Shown here: piece after piece, positions 18,687-28,126 of the stretch
How positions within the stretch are numbered: the stretch's first letter is position 1
Layout: each line of letters opens with the position of its first letter
Source: Mucilaginibacter dorajii
GTDB lineage: Bacteria > Bacteroidota > Bacteroidia > Sphingobacteriales > Sphingobacteriaceae
Direction of reading: 5' to 3'
Length of the DNA: 64,000 nt
Assembly: GCF_024808255.1 (NCBI RefSeq)
Contig: NZ_JANTYS010000007.1
Location: 124,001-188,000, forward strand
Translations under genes and position numbers: made by a program
The notes under the pieces: generated by a model
Databases searched by the model: none
What the model was told of the DNA's origin: nothing
Seen by the model: only the letters and a program-made list of their open reading frames with translations

Positions 18687-19067
18687 GTATAGTAAATTTT
18701 TATCGATTTCTGATCAAATTTGCAGGGGGATCAATAAAACTTTGCAAGGTTTATTTTTTGCACATTGGTTAATTATTAAATTTATAATATAGTCTACAAA
18801 TAATATCACTGTGAACAAAAGTGAACAAAACACAACTGCATGAACAGATCGTTTATGTAGCTATTTATACTTAAAATGTTCTGTTGACATCAATTTCAAA
18901 TTGCAGCCATTATATTCAAAAGCTATGTCTTAATCCATTTTGTTCTTCACACGCTGCTTATTATGTTTTATTAATAAATAAGCCCCACAATTTTTTACGG
19001 GATTTCTGCGGGAAAACCAACTTTTTTGAACGATAATTGTACTACCAACATCCAATTACCTATTTAA
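18687..19067. other. 381-bp divergent intergenic region with tandem GTGAACAAAA
   Basis: Lies between STAND copy 1 (minus) and the ECF sigma gene (plus). It is AT-rich and contains a perfect tandem GTGAACAAAA GTGAACAAAA at 18811-18830 and TGAACAGA at 18841-18848. No small gene was seen. Confidence 0.6.
18811..18848 (+). promoter_or_regulatory. Tandem GTGAACAAAA plus TGAACAGA, candidate operator
   Basis: Two exact 10-base copies are head to tail (18811-18830), with a related TGAACAGA 11 bases on. The 20-base span covers two helical turns with 10-base spacing, which suits cooperative protein binding. The same motifs sit upstream of the hybrid kinase gene. Binding is inferred, not shown. Confidence 0.4.
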
Positions 19068-19649
19068 ATGACCGTTACTGATATTGAGCTTTGCGAGCGT
19101 ATGAAGCGCGGCGACATAGATGCTTACCGGCAAATCTATGATCGGTATCACAGCCAATTGTATTATTATGCTTTACGGTTTTTAAAAATGCCAGAGTTGG
19201 CAGAGGATGTTATTCATGATGTTTTTTTGAAACTATGGGAAATTCGGGAACAATTGAAGCCCGAATTTGGGATAGTGGGCTACCTTTACAAAATAAGCCG
19301 CAACCAGGTATTTAAGCTCATCAAAAAGATATCGACAGAAGCCGAACTACGCAGTAAAGTAATAGGTATTATTGAAGAGCAATGCATTGAGGCCGAAGCT
19401 AATCTGCAATGGAACGAGTACGCTCAATTACTGGGCGGCGCAATTGATCAGCTGCCCCCGCAATGCAAAAAGGTATTTAACCTATGCCGCCAGGAAGGTA
19501 AAACCTATGACGAAGCGGCCCAGATATTAGGGATATCAAAACATACTGTAAAAGAACACATGATGACCGCCATGAAAAACATTAAAAAGTATTTCAGGCA
19601 AAACGCCGATATTGTATTTAGCCTGCTGCTTATTGAGTTGTTGAAGTAG
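19068..19649 (+). CDS. ECF RNA polymerase sigma factor (FecI-like)
   Basis: A 193-residue sigma-70 family protein. Region 2 spans about residues 10-90 (YRQIYDRYHSQLYYYALRFL, AEDVIHDVFLKLWE). Region 4 spans about 125-175 (QLPPQCKKVFNLCRQEGKTY, AAQILGISKHTVKEHM). It should direct RNA polymerase to the SusC/SusD locus downstream when released by the FecR-like anti-sigma factor at 20194. Unusually, the FecR gene is 544 bases away and the gap holds a convergent small gene whose last 20 bases overlap this gene's end. Confidence 0.93.
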   Translation: MTVTDIELCERMKRGDIDAYRQIYDRYHSQLYYYALRFLKMPELAEDVIHDVFLKLWEIREQLKPEFGIVGYLYKISRNQVFKLIKKISTEAELRSKVIGIIEEQCIEAEANLQWNEYAQLLGGAIDQLPPQCKKVFNLCRQEGKTYDEAAQILGISKHTVKEHMMTAMKNIKKYFRQNADIVFSLLLIELLK

Positions 19650-19857
19650 TTTTTATCCGTTTTAAGATGTTGTCAAATAGCCGGACGCTATGATCCTCTT
19701 CCTGCTGCTTATCACCATCCCACCAATCAAACAGTTGTTTTAAAGAGTTATGAAAAGCCGGGTTTTGCTTAAGCGCAAGGTCTAATTCGGCCAGTTCCTT
19801 TTCGGTGGCTTCATTGGCTAATTTACGGGTAACAAGCATCCAGAGGTGATCTTCCAT
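19630..19857 (-). CDS. Small protein resembling a FecR N-terminal (anti-sigma) domain
   Basis: A 75-residue acidic, helical protein without membrane segment. Its first 50 residues (MEDHLWMLVTRKLANEATEK ... LALKQNPAFHNSLKQL) follow the pattern of the N-terminal sigma-binding domain of FecR proteins. In the neighbouring FecR the same region reads LLNKYLLNECTPREAEELFDHL. It has no FecR or DUF4974 part, so it is either a stand-alone anti-sigma domain or the relic of a larger gene. It runs against the sigma gene and overlaps its 3' end by 20 bases, so transcripts of one would be antisense to the other. Confidence 0.65.
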   Translation of the reverse strand: MEDHLWMLVTRKLANEATEKELAELDLALKQNPAFHNSLKQLFDWWDGDKQQEEDHSVRLFDNILKRIKTTSTTQ

Positions 19858-20193
19858 ACAATTCTACGTTTAGGCAAACAGCACCACCCGATATACAAAG
19901 TAACCCTAACCGGGCATTAATTATCAGGTAGCTTTGTTAATGAGACGCAGGCTTGGCGTAAAAGGTTGCATTTCTTTTTAATCTTTACTTAAAAAAATAT
20001 TTTTCAGCCTCATTTATCCGTCGATAATTACAGATGAGTTAAGTAAAAACTTGTTTGTTTAAGGTATCGGTTCGTATTCAATCGACCCTTTAACGGCGCC
20101 AGAGCAAATTGAAGCTATAAATATCGTTCACCAAAAAAATATTTTCACCCCTACCCCCCCGACCTTTAAACTTTAGGATATATACAAACGATT
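19858..20193. other. 336-bp divergent intergenic region
   Basis: Lies between the small anti-sigma-like gene (minus) and fecR (plus). A C-run (CTACCCCCCC) is present at about 20152-20160, shortly before fecR. No further feature was identified. Confidence 0.5.
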
Positions 20194-21372
20194 ATGAATC
20201 CTAAAGAGAAGTATCAGCGCCTGCTGAACAAATATTTATTGAATGAATGCACGCCCCGTGAGGCCGAAGAACTGTTTGATCATCTTAAAAAAGATGAAGC
20301 GGGACGCCTGTTATTAAAAAATTTACAGTCTGGTTTTAAGGAGGAAATTAATCAACCCAAATCTATCCATCCGGAAATAAGCCAACACGTATGGAAAAAA
20401 TTGGAAGTAAACATTCAACAACAGCCTGTTGCCAAAGTTTATCCTTTCAAACGCTGGATCTCAATCGCCGCGGCGGCTATTATACTCATCACAGCAGGCT
20501 TATTCTTTTTTAAATCCCAACCGCACATTACTCCATTAGCATCCCGTAAGGAAAGATTTAAAAACGATGTTGCGCCGGGCAGCAATAAAGCTACACTTAC
20601 CCTGGCCAACGGAGCCGTAATTGCGCTTAACCAGGCCAAAAACGGTTTGATCACCAAACAGGGCCAAACTATTATTAATAAGGTTAGCAATGGGTTGCTA
20701 TCGTACAAAACCTTATCATCAGCAAATAATACCATTCAGTACAACACCATATCAACCCCAAAAGGTGGCGAATACCAGGTGATACTCCCCGATGGTACCG
20801 CGGTATGGTTAAACGCGGCATCGTCCTTAAAATTCCCTACAGCATTTACCGGCACCGAACGTGATGTAGAACTTACCGGCGAAGCCTATTTTGAGGTGGC
20901 TAAAAACAAAGCCATGCCTTTTAAAGTAACCGCCAACAACGTAAAAGTTGAGGTATTAGGCACACACTTTAATGTGAATGCCTATGACGATGAAAGCACT
21001 TTAAAAACCACCCTGCTTGAGGGCTCTGTTAAACTGAGCAGCGGTAATGAGCAAGTGATGCTAATTCCCGGGCAGCAAGGCAGCCTGGGCAGGCAAGGCG
21101 GCAATTTCCAGGTAGCCACCGTTGATACCGATGATGCTGTAGCATGGAAAAACGGCAATTTCAATTTTGCCAAAGAAGATATTCAAAGCATTTTAAGAAA
21201 GGTAGCCAAGTGGTACAATGTAGATATTGTATACCAGGAAAACGCGCCTAAAAAACAGATATGGGGTACGGTATCAAAATTTGAAAACGTATCTGAAGTG
21301 CTTAAAATGATAGAATTAACCGGAGTTGCTCACTTTGAGATTGAAGGAAGGAGGATCACTGTGATGAAATAG
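20194..21372 (+). CDS. FecR-family anti-sigma factor
   Basis: A 392-residue single-pass inner-membrane protein. The cytoplasmic N-terminal sigma-binding part covers about residues 1-82. One membrane helix follows (about 86-105, WISIAAAAIILITAGLFFF). The periplasmic FecR domain is at about 185-285 (TPKGGEYQVILPDGTAVWLN, LTGEAYFEVAKN, VEVLGTHFNVNAY). A C-terminal DUF4974-type domain follows (about 320-392, NFAKEDIQSILRKVAKWYNV). It should hold the ECF sigma factor inactive until the STN domain of the SusC receptor signals substrate across the periplasm. Confidence 0.95.
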   Translation: MNPKEKYQRLLNKYLLNECTPREAEELFDHLKKDEAGRLLLKNLQSGFKEEINQPKSIHPEISQHVWKKLEVNIQQQPVAKVYPFKRWISIAAAAIILITAGLFFFKSQPHITPLASRKERFKNDVAPGSNKATLTLANGAVIALNQAKNGLITKQGQTIINKVSNGLLSYKTLSSANNTIQYNTISTPKGGEYQVILPDGTAVWLNAASSLKFPTAFTGTERDVELTGEAYFEVAKNKAMPFKVTANNVKVEVLGTHFNVNAYDDESTLKTTLLEGSVKLSSGNEQVMLIPGQQGSLGRQGGNFQVATVDTDDAVAWKNGNFNFAKEDIQSILRKVAKWYNVDIVYQENAPKKQIWGTVSKFENVSEVLKMIELTGVAHFEIEGRRITVMK

Positions 21373-21547
21373 TTATACATACCTCCGGGGCCTTGCCCTG
21401 CTATAATCACAGTGCATAAAAAAATCCGAAAGTGGTTGCAACACTCCCGGATCATATACATGCCTGTTGGCAATAGCCTGGGTTGCCCATCATATAAATC
21501 TTTTTGACAAACCAATATTCTGTTATAAACCCAAACTATTCAAACAT

Positions 21548-24500
21548 ATGAATTTTTTTCCTCATTATTTATGCCGGAAACCAACCGGCATTTATACAAA
21601 GATCTTGTTAATAATGAAGCTCACTTTGGTTATCATGATAGGTTTTTTACTGCAGGTTAGCGCTAAAAGCTATGGCCAGCGGATAAGCCTGTCGCAAAAA
21701 AACATCTCGCTTGAAGAGGTCTTCAAAGAGATCCACAAACAAACCAAATTCAATATTCTTTGCGATGCCGAAATTTTACAGCAAACATCGGCCGTAAGTG
21801 TAAATTTAAGGAATGCCACCATTCAGGATGCCCTGAGCACTTGTTTTGCGGGCAAACGCCTAACCTATGTTATTGATGGCAATACGATAGTTGTTAAACG
21901 TAAAACGCAGGACGAAACAGCCGCAAAAGAAAGCCAGGCTATTTTGGTTACCGGTGTGGTAACCGATGAAAAGGGAGCGGCTTTGCCCGGCGTTACCGTT
22001 ACCATCAAAGGAACCTACTCGGCCACCTCAACAGATGTTAATGGTAAGTATACCATATCGGTACCATCATCTGAGTCGGTATTAATTTTCACTTTCGTGG
22101 GGTTTGAAAACACCGAGATCCCAGTTGCCGCACAAACATCTATCAATGTAAAAATGAAGGAAGCCGGCAATTTCCTTAACGAAGTTGCGGTTGTGGGGTA
22201 CGGCGTACAGAAAAAAGTAAGCCTTATTGGCGCGCAGTCCACAGTAAATGTAGAGGAGTTAAAACTACCAACCTCAAACATTACTTCGGCGTTGGCGGGC
22301 CGGATCTCAGGCGTAGTGGGCGTGCAACGTTCTGGCGAACCGGGTAAGGATTTGGCCGATATCTGGATCCGTGGCATTGCCACTTTTGGGGGAGGCTCAT
22401 CAAATCCGTTGGTACTGGTTGATGGCGTTGAACGCAACATTAACTATATCGATCCACAGGATATTGCCTCATTTACTATTTTGAAAGATGCATCAAGCAC
22501 CGCGGTATACGGTGTACGTGGTGCCAATGGCGTTGTACTGGTGCAAACCAAACGCGGTAAAGTAGGCAAACCACAAATATACCTTGATTATAATGAAGGC
22601 GTAACCACCTTTACCCGTCGCCCGCAACTGGCCGATGGCGTAACTTATTTGAACCTGGTAAATGAAGCGCTTACCACCCGCGGCCAGCAACCCAAATACA
22701 CACAGGATTACATTACCAAAACTGCTAATAAATCAGACCCTTTATTATATCCGGATGTAAACTGGCTCGATGCTACCTTCAACAAATTAGGCTACAACAG
22801 GCGCGCAAATTTTAATGCCAGCGGCGGTGTAGATAATGCGCAGTACTACGTTTCAGTAGGTTATTATAATGAAGGTGGTTTTTTAAAAACAGATCAACTT
22901 GCACAATATAACTCTGATGTAACTTATACCCGATATAACTTCACTACCAACTTAAATCTTAAATTAAGTAGCACAACCAAGCTCGATTTAGGTGTTCAAG
23001 GCTATGCGGCACAATCAAACGGTCCGGCACTTTCAACCCAGGATATATTTGTTAACGCGTTGTCGGTTCCGCCGGTTGAGTACCCTATTTCATATCCGGG
23101 TGGTTTTATTCCGGGTAAATCTGCAAATGGAGGTTTCAGGAACCCTTATGCCGATTTAACCCGCCGTGGTTACAATACCGATTTTAACAACGCGGTACAA
23201 ACCAACCTGCGCATTACCCAGGATTTAAAATTTATCACCAAAGGGTTAAGCGCTACTGCTATGTTTTCTTTTGATAACTATAGTGATCATAGCATAAACC
23301 GCTCAAAACGCGAGGACACTTATTTCCCCGACACCAATAATCCTTACAATGCCGATGGCACTTTAAACCTGGTACGTACCTACACCGGTAATGGCAATTA
23401 CCTAAGCTATAGCCGAAACAACGGTGGCAGAAGGCAATCATATACCGAGGCCGCTATCAATTATGACAGAAGCTTTGGCAAACACCACATCACCGGTCTT
23501 GCACTTGGCAATGCCCAGGATGGTATAGATGCGTTTGCAGGCGATTTTACTTCATCAATACCTCACCGTTACCTGAGTTTAGCCGGCAGGGGTACTTACT
23601 CTTATGCCGACCGCTACTTTTTTGAAGCTAATTTTGGCTATAACGGATCAGAAAACTTTGACCCTAAAAGGCGCTATGGCTTTTTCCCTTCTTTTGGTGC
23701 AGGCTGGGTAGTATCAAACGAAAGCTTTTTTGAACCAATTAAAAACACGCTTAACTTCTTAAAATTCCGCTACTCTAATGGTTTTGTTGGTAGCGATGAT
23801 TTGGGTTCGGGTCGCCGGTTTGGTTACCTGACTATCGTATCCGAATTAACTGATGTTAATAATGGTGGTTATAGCTTTGGTAAGGGTTTTGAAAACTCAA
23901 ACGGCATTAACGTTACCGATTATGGTGTAAGCGTAAGCTGGGCAAAATCGCATAAGCAGGATCTGGGTATGGAGGTACGCACCCTTAACGATAACCTATC
24001 CATCATAGTCGATCTGTTTAAAGAGCACCGCACGGGTATCTTTTTACAAAGGCAATCAGTACCTGGCTTTGTAGGTTTGGTTAGCCAGCCAGAAGGTAAC
24101 CTTGGCATAGCCAACAATAAAGGTATTGATGCCACACTTGAATATAACGCCCATTTTGGAAAAGTGAACGTTGGTTTCCGTGGTACCTTTACCTACAACA
24201 AAGCTGTTGTTGTTGAAGACGACCGCCCTACGCAAGCCTATCCATGGCTTGAACACCGCGGCCAGCCAATTTTGGCCCGCTACGGCTACCAGGCAGTGGG
24301 TTTATTTAAAGACCAGGCCGAAATTGATGCCAGCGCCGTACCGGGCGATAAATCAAAAGTATTGCCGGGTGATATTAAATATAAAGACCTTAACGGCGAT
24401 GGCCTCATCAACGCTTATGACCAAACCAAAATTGGCAATGGCGATGTACCTTCAACCGTATATGGTTTTGGCGTAAACGTGGAGTATAAAGGATTTTACG

Positions 24501-24955
24501 TAGGCGCATTCTTCCAGGGTGTTGCCAATGCCGATATTGAATTAGGTGGTGCCGGTATTATTCCGTTTAACGGCGATGGCGGCGAAACCAACATATACAG
24601 TAACGCGGTTAACAGGTGGACGCCACAAAACCCAAGTCAGAATGTATTTTACCCAAGGTTAGCTTTTGGCGATAGCGAAAACTTCAACAACTCGCAAAAC
24701 AGCTCATGGTGGGTTAAGGATGTAGGCTTTATCCGCCTGAAAACTGCCGAATTGGGTTATAACCTGCCTAATGACCTGTTTAGTAAATTCCATATCAAAG
24801 GATCGCGCATTTATTTGATAGGCTACAATTTACTCACTTTCAGCAGCTTTAAACTTTGGGACCCCGAGCTAAATACCGACCAGAACGGACGTGCCGATGG
24901 TGCCAAATACCCAAGTGTTAAAACCATTTCAATTGGCCTTAACCTGAAATTTTAA
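21548..24955 (+). CDS. SusC/RagA-type TonB-dependent receptor with STN signalling domain
   Basis: A 1135-residue outer membrane glycan importer. After the signal sequence (LVIMIGFLLQVSAKSYGQ), an STN domain spans about 45-120 (ISLEEVFKEIHKQTKFNILC ... YVIDGNTIVVKR). A CarboxypepD_reg domain (about 130-215, VTGVVTDEKGAALPGVTVTI), the plug (LAGRISGVVGVQRSGEPG; DASSTAVYGVRGANGVVLV) and the beta-barrel follow. The STN domain is the hallmark of receptors that talk to FecR anti-sigma factors, which fits its neighbours. The frame extends upstream to a TTG at 21467, but the ATG at 21548 gives a sensible leader. SusD follows after 19 bases. Confidence 0.96.
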   Translation: MNFFPHYLCRKPTGIYTKILLIMKLTLVIMIGFLLQVSAKSYGQRISLSQKNISLEEVFKEIHKQTKFNILCDAEILQQTSAVSVNLRNATIQDALSTCFAGKRLTYVIDGNTIVVKRKTQDETAAKESQAILVTGVVTDEKGAALPGVTVTIKGTYSATSTDVNGKYTISVPSSESVLIFTFVGFENTEIPVAAQTSINVKMKEAGNFLNEVAVVGYGVQKKVSLIGAQSTVNVEELKLPTSNITSALAGRISGVVGVQRSGEPGKDLADIWIRGIATFGGGSSNPLVLVDGVERNINYIDPQDIASFTILKDASSTAVYGVRGANGVVLVQTKRGKVGKPQIYLDYNEGVTTFTRRPQLADGVTYLNLVNEALTTRGQQPKYTQDYITKTANKSDPLLYPDVNWLDATFNKLGYNRRANFNASGGVDNAQYYVSVGYYNEGGFLKTDQLAQYNSDVTYTRYNFTTNLNLKLSSTTKLDLGVQGYAAQSNGPALSTQDIFVNALSVPPVEYPISYPGGFIPGKSANGGFRNPYADLTRRGYNTDFNNAVQTNLRITQDLKFITKGLSATAMFSFDNYSDHSINRSKREDTYFPDTNNPYNADGTLNLVRTYTGNGNYLSYSRNNGGRRQSYTEAAINYDRSFGKHHITGLALGNAQDGIDAFAGDFTSSIPHRYLSLAGRGTYSYADRYFFEANFGYNGSENFDPKRRYGFFPSFGAGWVVSNESFFEPIKNTLNFLKFRYSNGFVGSDDLGSGRRFGYLTIVSELTDVNNGGYSFGKGFENSNGINVTDYGVSVSWAKSHKQDLGMEVRTLNDNLSIIVDLFKEHRTGIFLQRQSVPGFVGLVSQPEGNLGIANNKGIDATLEYNAHFGKVNVGFRGTFTYNKAVVVEDDRPTQAYPWLEHRGQPILARYGYQAVGLFKDQAEIDASAVPGDKSKVLPGDIKYKDLNGDGLINAYDQTKIGNGDVPSTVYGFGVNVEYKGFYVGAFFQGVANADIELGGAGIIPFNGDGGETNIYSNAVNRWTPQNPSQNVFYPRLAFGDSENFNNSQNSSWWVKDVGFIRLKTAELGYNLPNDLFSKFHIKGSRIYLIGYNLLTFSSFKLWDPELNTDQNGRADGAKYPSVKTISIGLNLKF

Positions 24956-24974
24956 CCAATAGCAAGACATAATC

Positions 24975-26777
24975 ATGAAAAAGATATTTTTATTAGCAAC
25001 AATATTGGTATTAACAACGGCCACCTCGTGTAAAAAGTACCTGGACCAGGTACCAAACGACAGGCTATCGTTAGATGAAACTTTTAATAGCCGTACCAGT
25101 GCCGAAAAGTTTTTGGCTAATGTTTACAGCTACATACCTGATGAGTTTGGTCAGCGGAACCCCGGTGGCTCCCGTAATGCCGGTTTATGGACAGGCGGAT
25201 CAGACGAAGCCGATTACGACTGGAGCTTTGTACAATCAAATGATGTAAATATTGGTAACTGGGATGCAAACTCGGGCTTTGTATCTGATTACTGGACCAA
25301 CTTTTATAAAGGCATCCGCTCTGCAAGTTTCTTTATAGCCAATGTAGACAAGGTACAGGACATGACCCCGCAGCTTAAAACCCAATACAAGGCCGAAGCA
25401 CAGGCTATTCGTGCTATGTATTACTATTATTTGATGCGTATTTACGGGCCCGTTGTTCTGTTGGGGGATGGAGTGATAGCACCCGACGCCTCATTTGCCG
25501 ACGTACAACTGCCACGCAGCTCGTTTGATGAGTGTACCAATTACGTGGCTGCCGAACTAAAAACAGCATCAGACCAATTACCTATAGTGCCATCAAACGA
25601 TAGCAATTACGGCCGTATCACCAAAGGGATAGCACTTGCATTTAGGGCAATGGCTTTATTAATGGATGCAAGTCCGCTATACAACGGTAACGCAGATGAA
25701 TCGGCATTAAAAAACACCGATGGCAAACAACTGATAAGCCAAACAGCTGATGTTAGCAAATGGAAAGCCGCTGCCGATGCTTATAAGGATTTCATCACCC
25801 AGTTTGTTCCCGGCACTTATGACCTGTTCCGCAAAAACGACGCATCGGGCAATTATGATCCATACCTGTCATGCCGCGATATCTGGTTGACAGATTGGAA
25901 CAAGGAAGTGATCCTTGCACGTGCTAACAACTCATTAAGTTCCCGCCAGTACGAAATGACTCCGTACCATAATGGCTATGCGTCAGAAGTACGTGGCTCG
26001 GGTGGTTTGGGTGCAACTCAGAATATAGTTGACGCCTTTTTTATGGCAAACGGCAAAAGCATCGACGATGCAGGATCCGGCTATGTAAAAACCGGTAACT
26101 CAACCACCGACACCAAATACACCAAAGCGGGCATTTACAACCAATGGGTAAACCGCGAGCCTCGTTTTTATGTGGATATCACTTACAACGGCAGCACCTG
26201 GTTAGATACCAACACCGGCCAGATCACCACACAGCTTTATAACCATGGTAACTCTGGGAAAGCAACTGGCGGTAACGATTACTCGCCTACCGGCTACATT
26301 GTGCGTAAAATGATGGGCTTAGGTAACTGGAATGTTGGTGGCCGTACCTTAATGCTGTTACGCTTAGCCAATATTTACATGGATTATGTAGAGGCGCTTA
26401 ATGAGGCAGCTCCAGGCGATCCCGATATCCTGAAATACCTTAACCTAATCCGCGATAGGGCCGGTGTACCTGTTTACGGTTCAGCAGATTTGCCTATCCC
26501 TGCCGGGCAGGATGCTATGCGTGTTGCCATACGCAAGGAACGCCGTGTTGAACTGGCCTTTGAAAACGTTCGTTTCTTTGACGTTCGCCGTTGGAAAATT
26601 GCCGAACAAACCGATAACGGCCCTATCTATGGCCTAAACATCAATGCCGATTTGCCCGACTTTTTAAACGTTGTTCCGTTTGAAACCAGGGTATTCAGCA
26701 AAAGACATTACTTTTTCCCTATCCCTCAAAAAGATGTGGATACCGATAAAAAGTTAGTTCAAAACCCAGGCTGGTAA
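24975..26777 (+). CDS. SusD/RagB-family glycan-binding lipoprotein
   Basis: A 600-residue lipoprotein (MKKIFLLATILVLTTATSCK, lipobox Cys at about 19). An N-terminal SusD-like TPR region follows (YLDQVPNDRLSLDETFNSR ... AEAQAIRAMYYYYLMRIYGP). The C-terminal part has the RagB/SusD signature (YMDYVEALNEAA; IRKERRVELAFENVRFFDVRRW). It caps the SusC barrel 19 bases upstream and captures the polysaccharide at the cell surface. Together with the GH76 gene it points to mannan as substrate. Confidence 0.96.
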   Translation: MKKIFLLATILVLTTATSCKKYLDQVPNDRLSLDETFNSRTSAEKFLANVYSYIPDEFGQRNPGGSRNAGLWTGGSDEADYDWSFVQSNDVNIGNWDANSGFVSDYWTNFYKGIRSASFFIANVDKVQDMTPQLKTQYKAEAQAIRAMYYYYLMRIYGPVVLLGDGVIAPDASFADVQLPRSSFDECTNYVAAELKTASDQLPIVPSNDSNYGRITKGIALAFRAMALLMDASPLYNGNADESALKNTDGKQLISQTADVSKWKAAADAYKDFITQFVPGTYDLFRKNDASGNYDPYLSCRDIWLTDWNKEVILARANNSLSSRQYEMTPYHNGYASEVRGSGGLGATQNIVDAFFMANGKSIDDAGSGYVKTGNSTTDTKYTKAGIYNQWVNREPRFYVDITYNGSTWLDTNTGQITTQLYNHGNSGKATGGNDYSPTGYIVRKMMGLGNWNVGGRTLMLLRLANIYMDYVEALNEAAPGDPDILKYLNLIRDRAGVPVYGSADLPIPAGQDAMRVAIRKERRVELAFENVRFFDVRRWKIAEQTDNGPIYGLNINADLPDFLNVVPFETRVFSKRHYFFPIPQKDVDTDKKLVQNPGW

Positions 26778-26793
26778 ACAGCCTTATCACAGT

Positions 26794-26822
26794 AGCAGTG
26801 GCAGGACTTTCCTGCTGCTGCT
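26794..26822 (+). promoter_or_regulatory. Strong hairpin between susD and GH76
   Basis: A 13-bp stem with a 3-base CTT loop: AGCAGTGGCAGGA (26794-26806) pairs with TCCTGCTGCTGCT (26810-26822) with two G-U pairs. It starts 17 bases after the susD stop. No T-tract follows, so it is more likely an mRNA-stabilising or processing structure than a terminator. Confidence 0.6.
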
Positions 26823-26878
26823 TATTTAAAATCCCCAGTACTACCCATGGGGCAATGTTTCATTTAAAAACATCTACT

Positions 26879-28003
26879 ATGAAAAAGTCATCTTGTTTTT
26901 TAGTATTGAGTTTGTTTATCGCGTTTGTAAGCTGTGGCAAAAGTAGCAGCACTACCACCACTCCCGATAAAACATCGGTAGTAAAACCGGTTAACCAAAA
27001 CTTTACTGCCGGCGATGCCGACCTGGCTTACACGGCTTTTAACAATTACTTTTACAACCCAACCGCCAAACTGTATTACAGCACCACCAAAAAAGACGGC
27101 GTGGCCGCCATATGGACCCAGGCTATTTACTGGGATATGGCCATGAATGTTTACCAGCGCACCAAAGCATCATCTCAATTAAATATGATAGGCGATATTT
27201 ACCAGGGTAACTACAACCAGTACGATGGTTATAACTGGAACAATACAGCCGTTTGGTTTATTTATGACGATATGATGTGGTGGGTAATGGCGTTGGCCCG
27301 TGCCAACCAGGTTACCGGCAATGCCAATTATCTGCAGAAAGCCAAAGACGGTTTCGCGCATGTATGGGCGGGTTCATATGATCCGGTTAGTGGCGGGATG
27401 TTTTGGGATTTTCAACACAGTGGTAAAAACTCCTGCATCAACTACCCTACCGTTATAGCCGCTATGCGTTTGTACACTATAACCGGCGATACCAGTTATT
27501 TTAATAAAGCTAAATCAATTTATGCATGGAGCAAAACCAATTTAGCAGACGCATCGGGCAAAATCAATGATAATAAAATAGGCAATAACCCTCCGGGAGG
27601 TCAGGATTATACTTATAACTCGGGCACTGCCATAGGTGCGGCAATGGCTTTATATAAGGCTACCAATGATGCAACCTATTTAAACGATGCCAAGCTGTAT
27701 GCCGATTATGTGAAAAACAACCTTTGCACCAGCAGCATTTTACCTGCCGAAGGTGATTTTAATGAGCAGGGCGTACTTAAGGCCATTTTCGCTCAATACA
27801 TTATGCAGCTGATACAGGACGGAGGCCAAAGCCAGTATCTAACCTGGATACAAAACAATGTAAACACCGGCTGGATTAACAGGGATGCAACCCGCAACCT
27901 TACCTACCGTAATTATGCGGTTAGCTGCCCGACAGGCGACATACAATCGTACGAGGCCAGCAGCATAGTAACCTTTATGCAACTGTGCCCGCCATCAAAC
28001 TAA
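26879..28003 (+). CDS. GH76 alpha-1,6-mannanase-like lipoprotein
   Basis: A 374-residue protein with lipoprotein signal (MKKSSCFLVLSLFIAFVSCG, Cys19). The body is an (alpha/alpha)6-type fold of family GH76. It carries the catalytic Asp pair at 130-131 in WFIYDDMMWWVMALARAN, and later LADASGKIND and NSGTAIGAAMALY segments typical of the family. GH76 enzymes are endo-alpha-1,6-mannanases acting on yeast-type mannan backbones, here probably on the outer cell surface. The frame opens upstream at 26798, but the ATG at 26879 produces the lipoprotein signal. It is the last gene of the SusCD operon. Confidence 0.93.
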   Translation: MKKSSCFLVLSLFIAFVSCGKSSSTTTTPDKTSVVKPVNQNFTAGDADLAYTAFNNYFYNPTAKLYYSTTKKDGVAAIWTQAIYWDMAMNVYQRTKASSQLNMIGDIYQGNYNQYDGYNWNNTAVWFIYDDMMWWVMALARANQVTGNANYLQKAKDGFAHVWAGSYDPVSGGMFWDFQHSGKNSCINYPTVIAAMRLYTITGDTSYFNKAKSIYAWSKTNLADASGKINDNKIGNNPPGGQDYTYNSGTAIGAAMALYKATNDATYLNDAKLYADYVKNNLCTSSILPAEGDFNEQGVLKAIFAQYIMQLIQDGGQSQYLTWIQNNVNTGWINRDATRNLTYRNYAVSCPTGDIQSYEASSIVTFMQLCPPSN

Positions 28004-28067
28004 AATACCCTACCTGTACCTATGATGAAGCTGGTCATTACCACAATGGCTGGCTTTTTTAAACACA

Positions 28068-28097
28068 AAAAGCCTCCCGAAATACCGGGAGGCTTTT
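28068..28097. terminator. Bidirectional terminator between GH76 and ompA-like gene
   Basis: AAAAGCCTCCCG (28068-28079) pairs with CGGGAGGCTTTT (28086-28097) around a 6-base loop. A-run on one side and T-run on the other let it serve both convergent genes. Confidence 0.92.
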
Positions 28098-28126
28098 ATT
28101 ATGCTGTTTTGCAGCGTTAACTCATC

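Noticed and set aside
21467..21547. Upstream TTG start for the SusC receptor
   Set aside because: The extra 27 residues are not a leader, and ATG 21548 gives the expected signal region.
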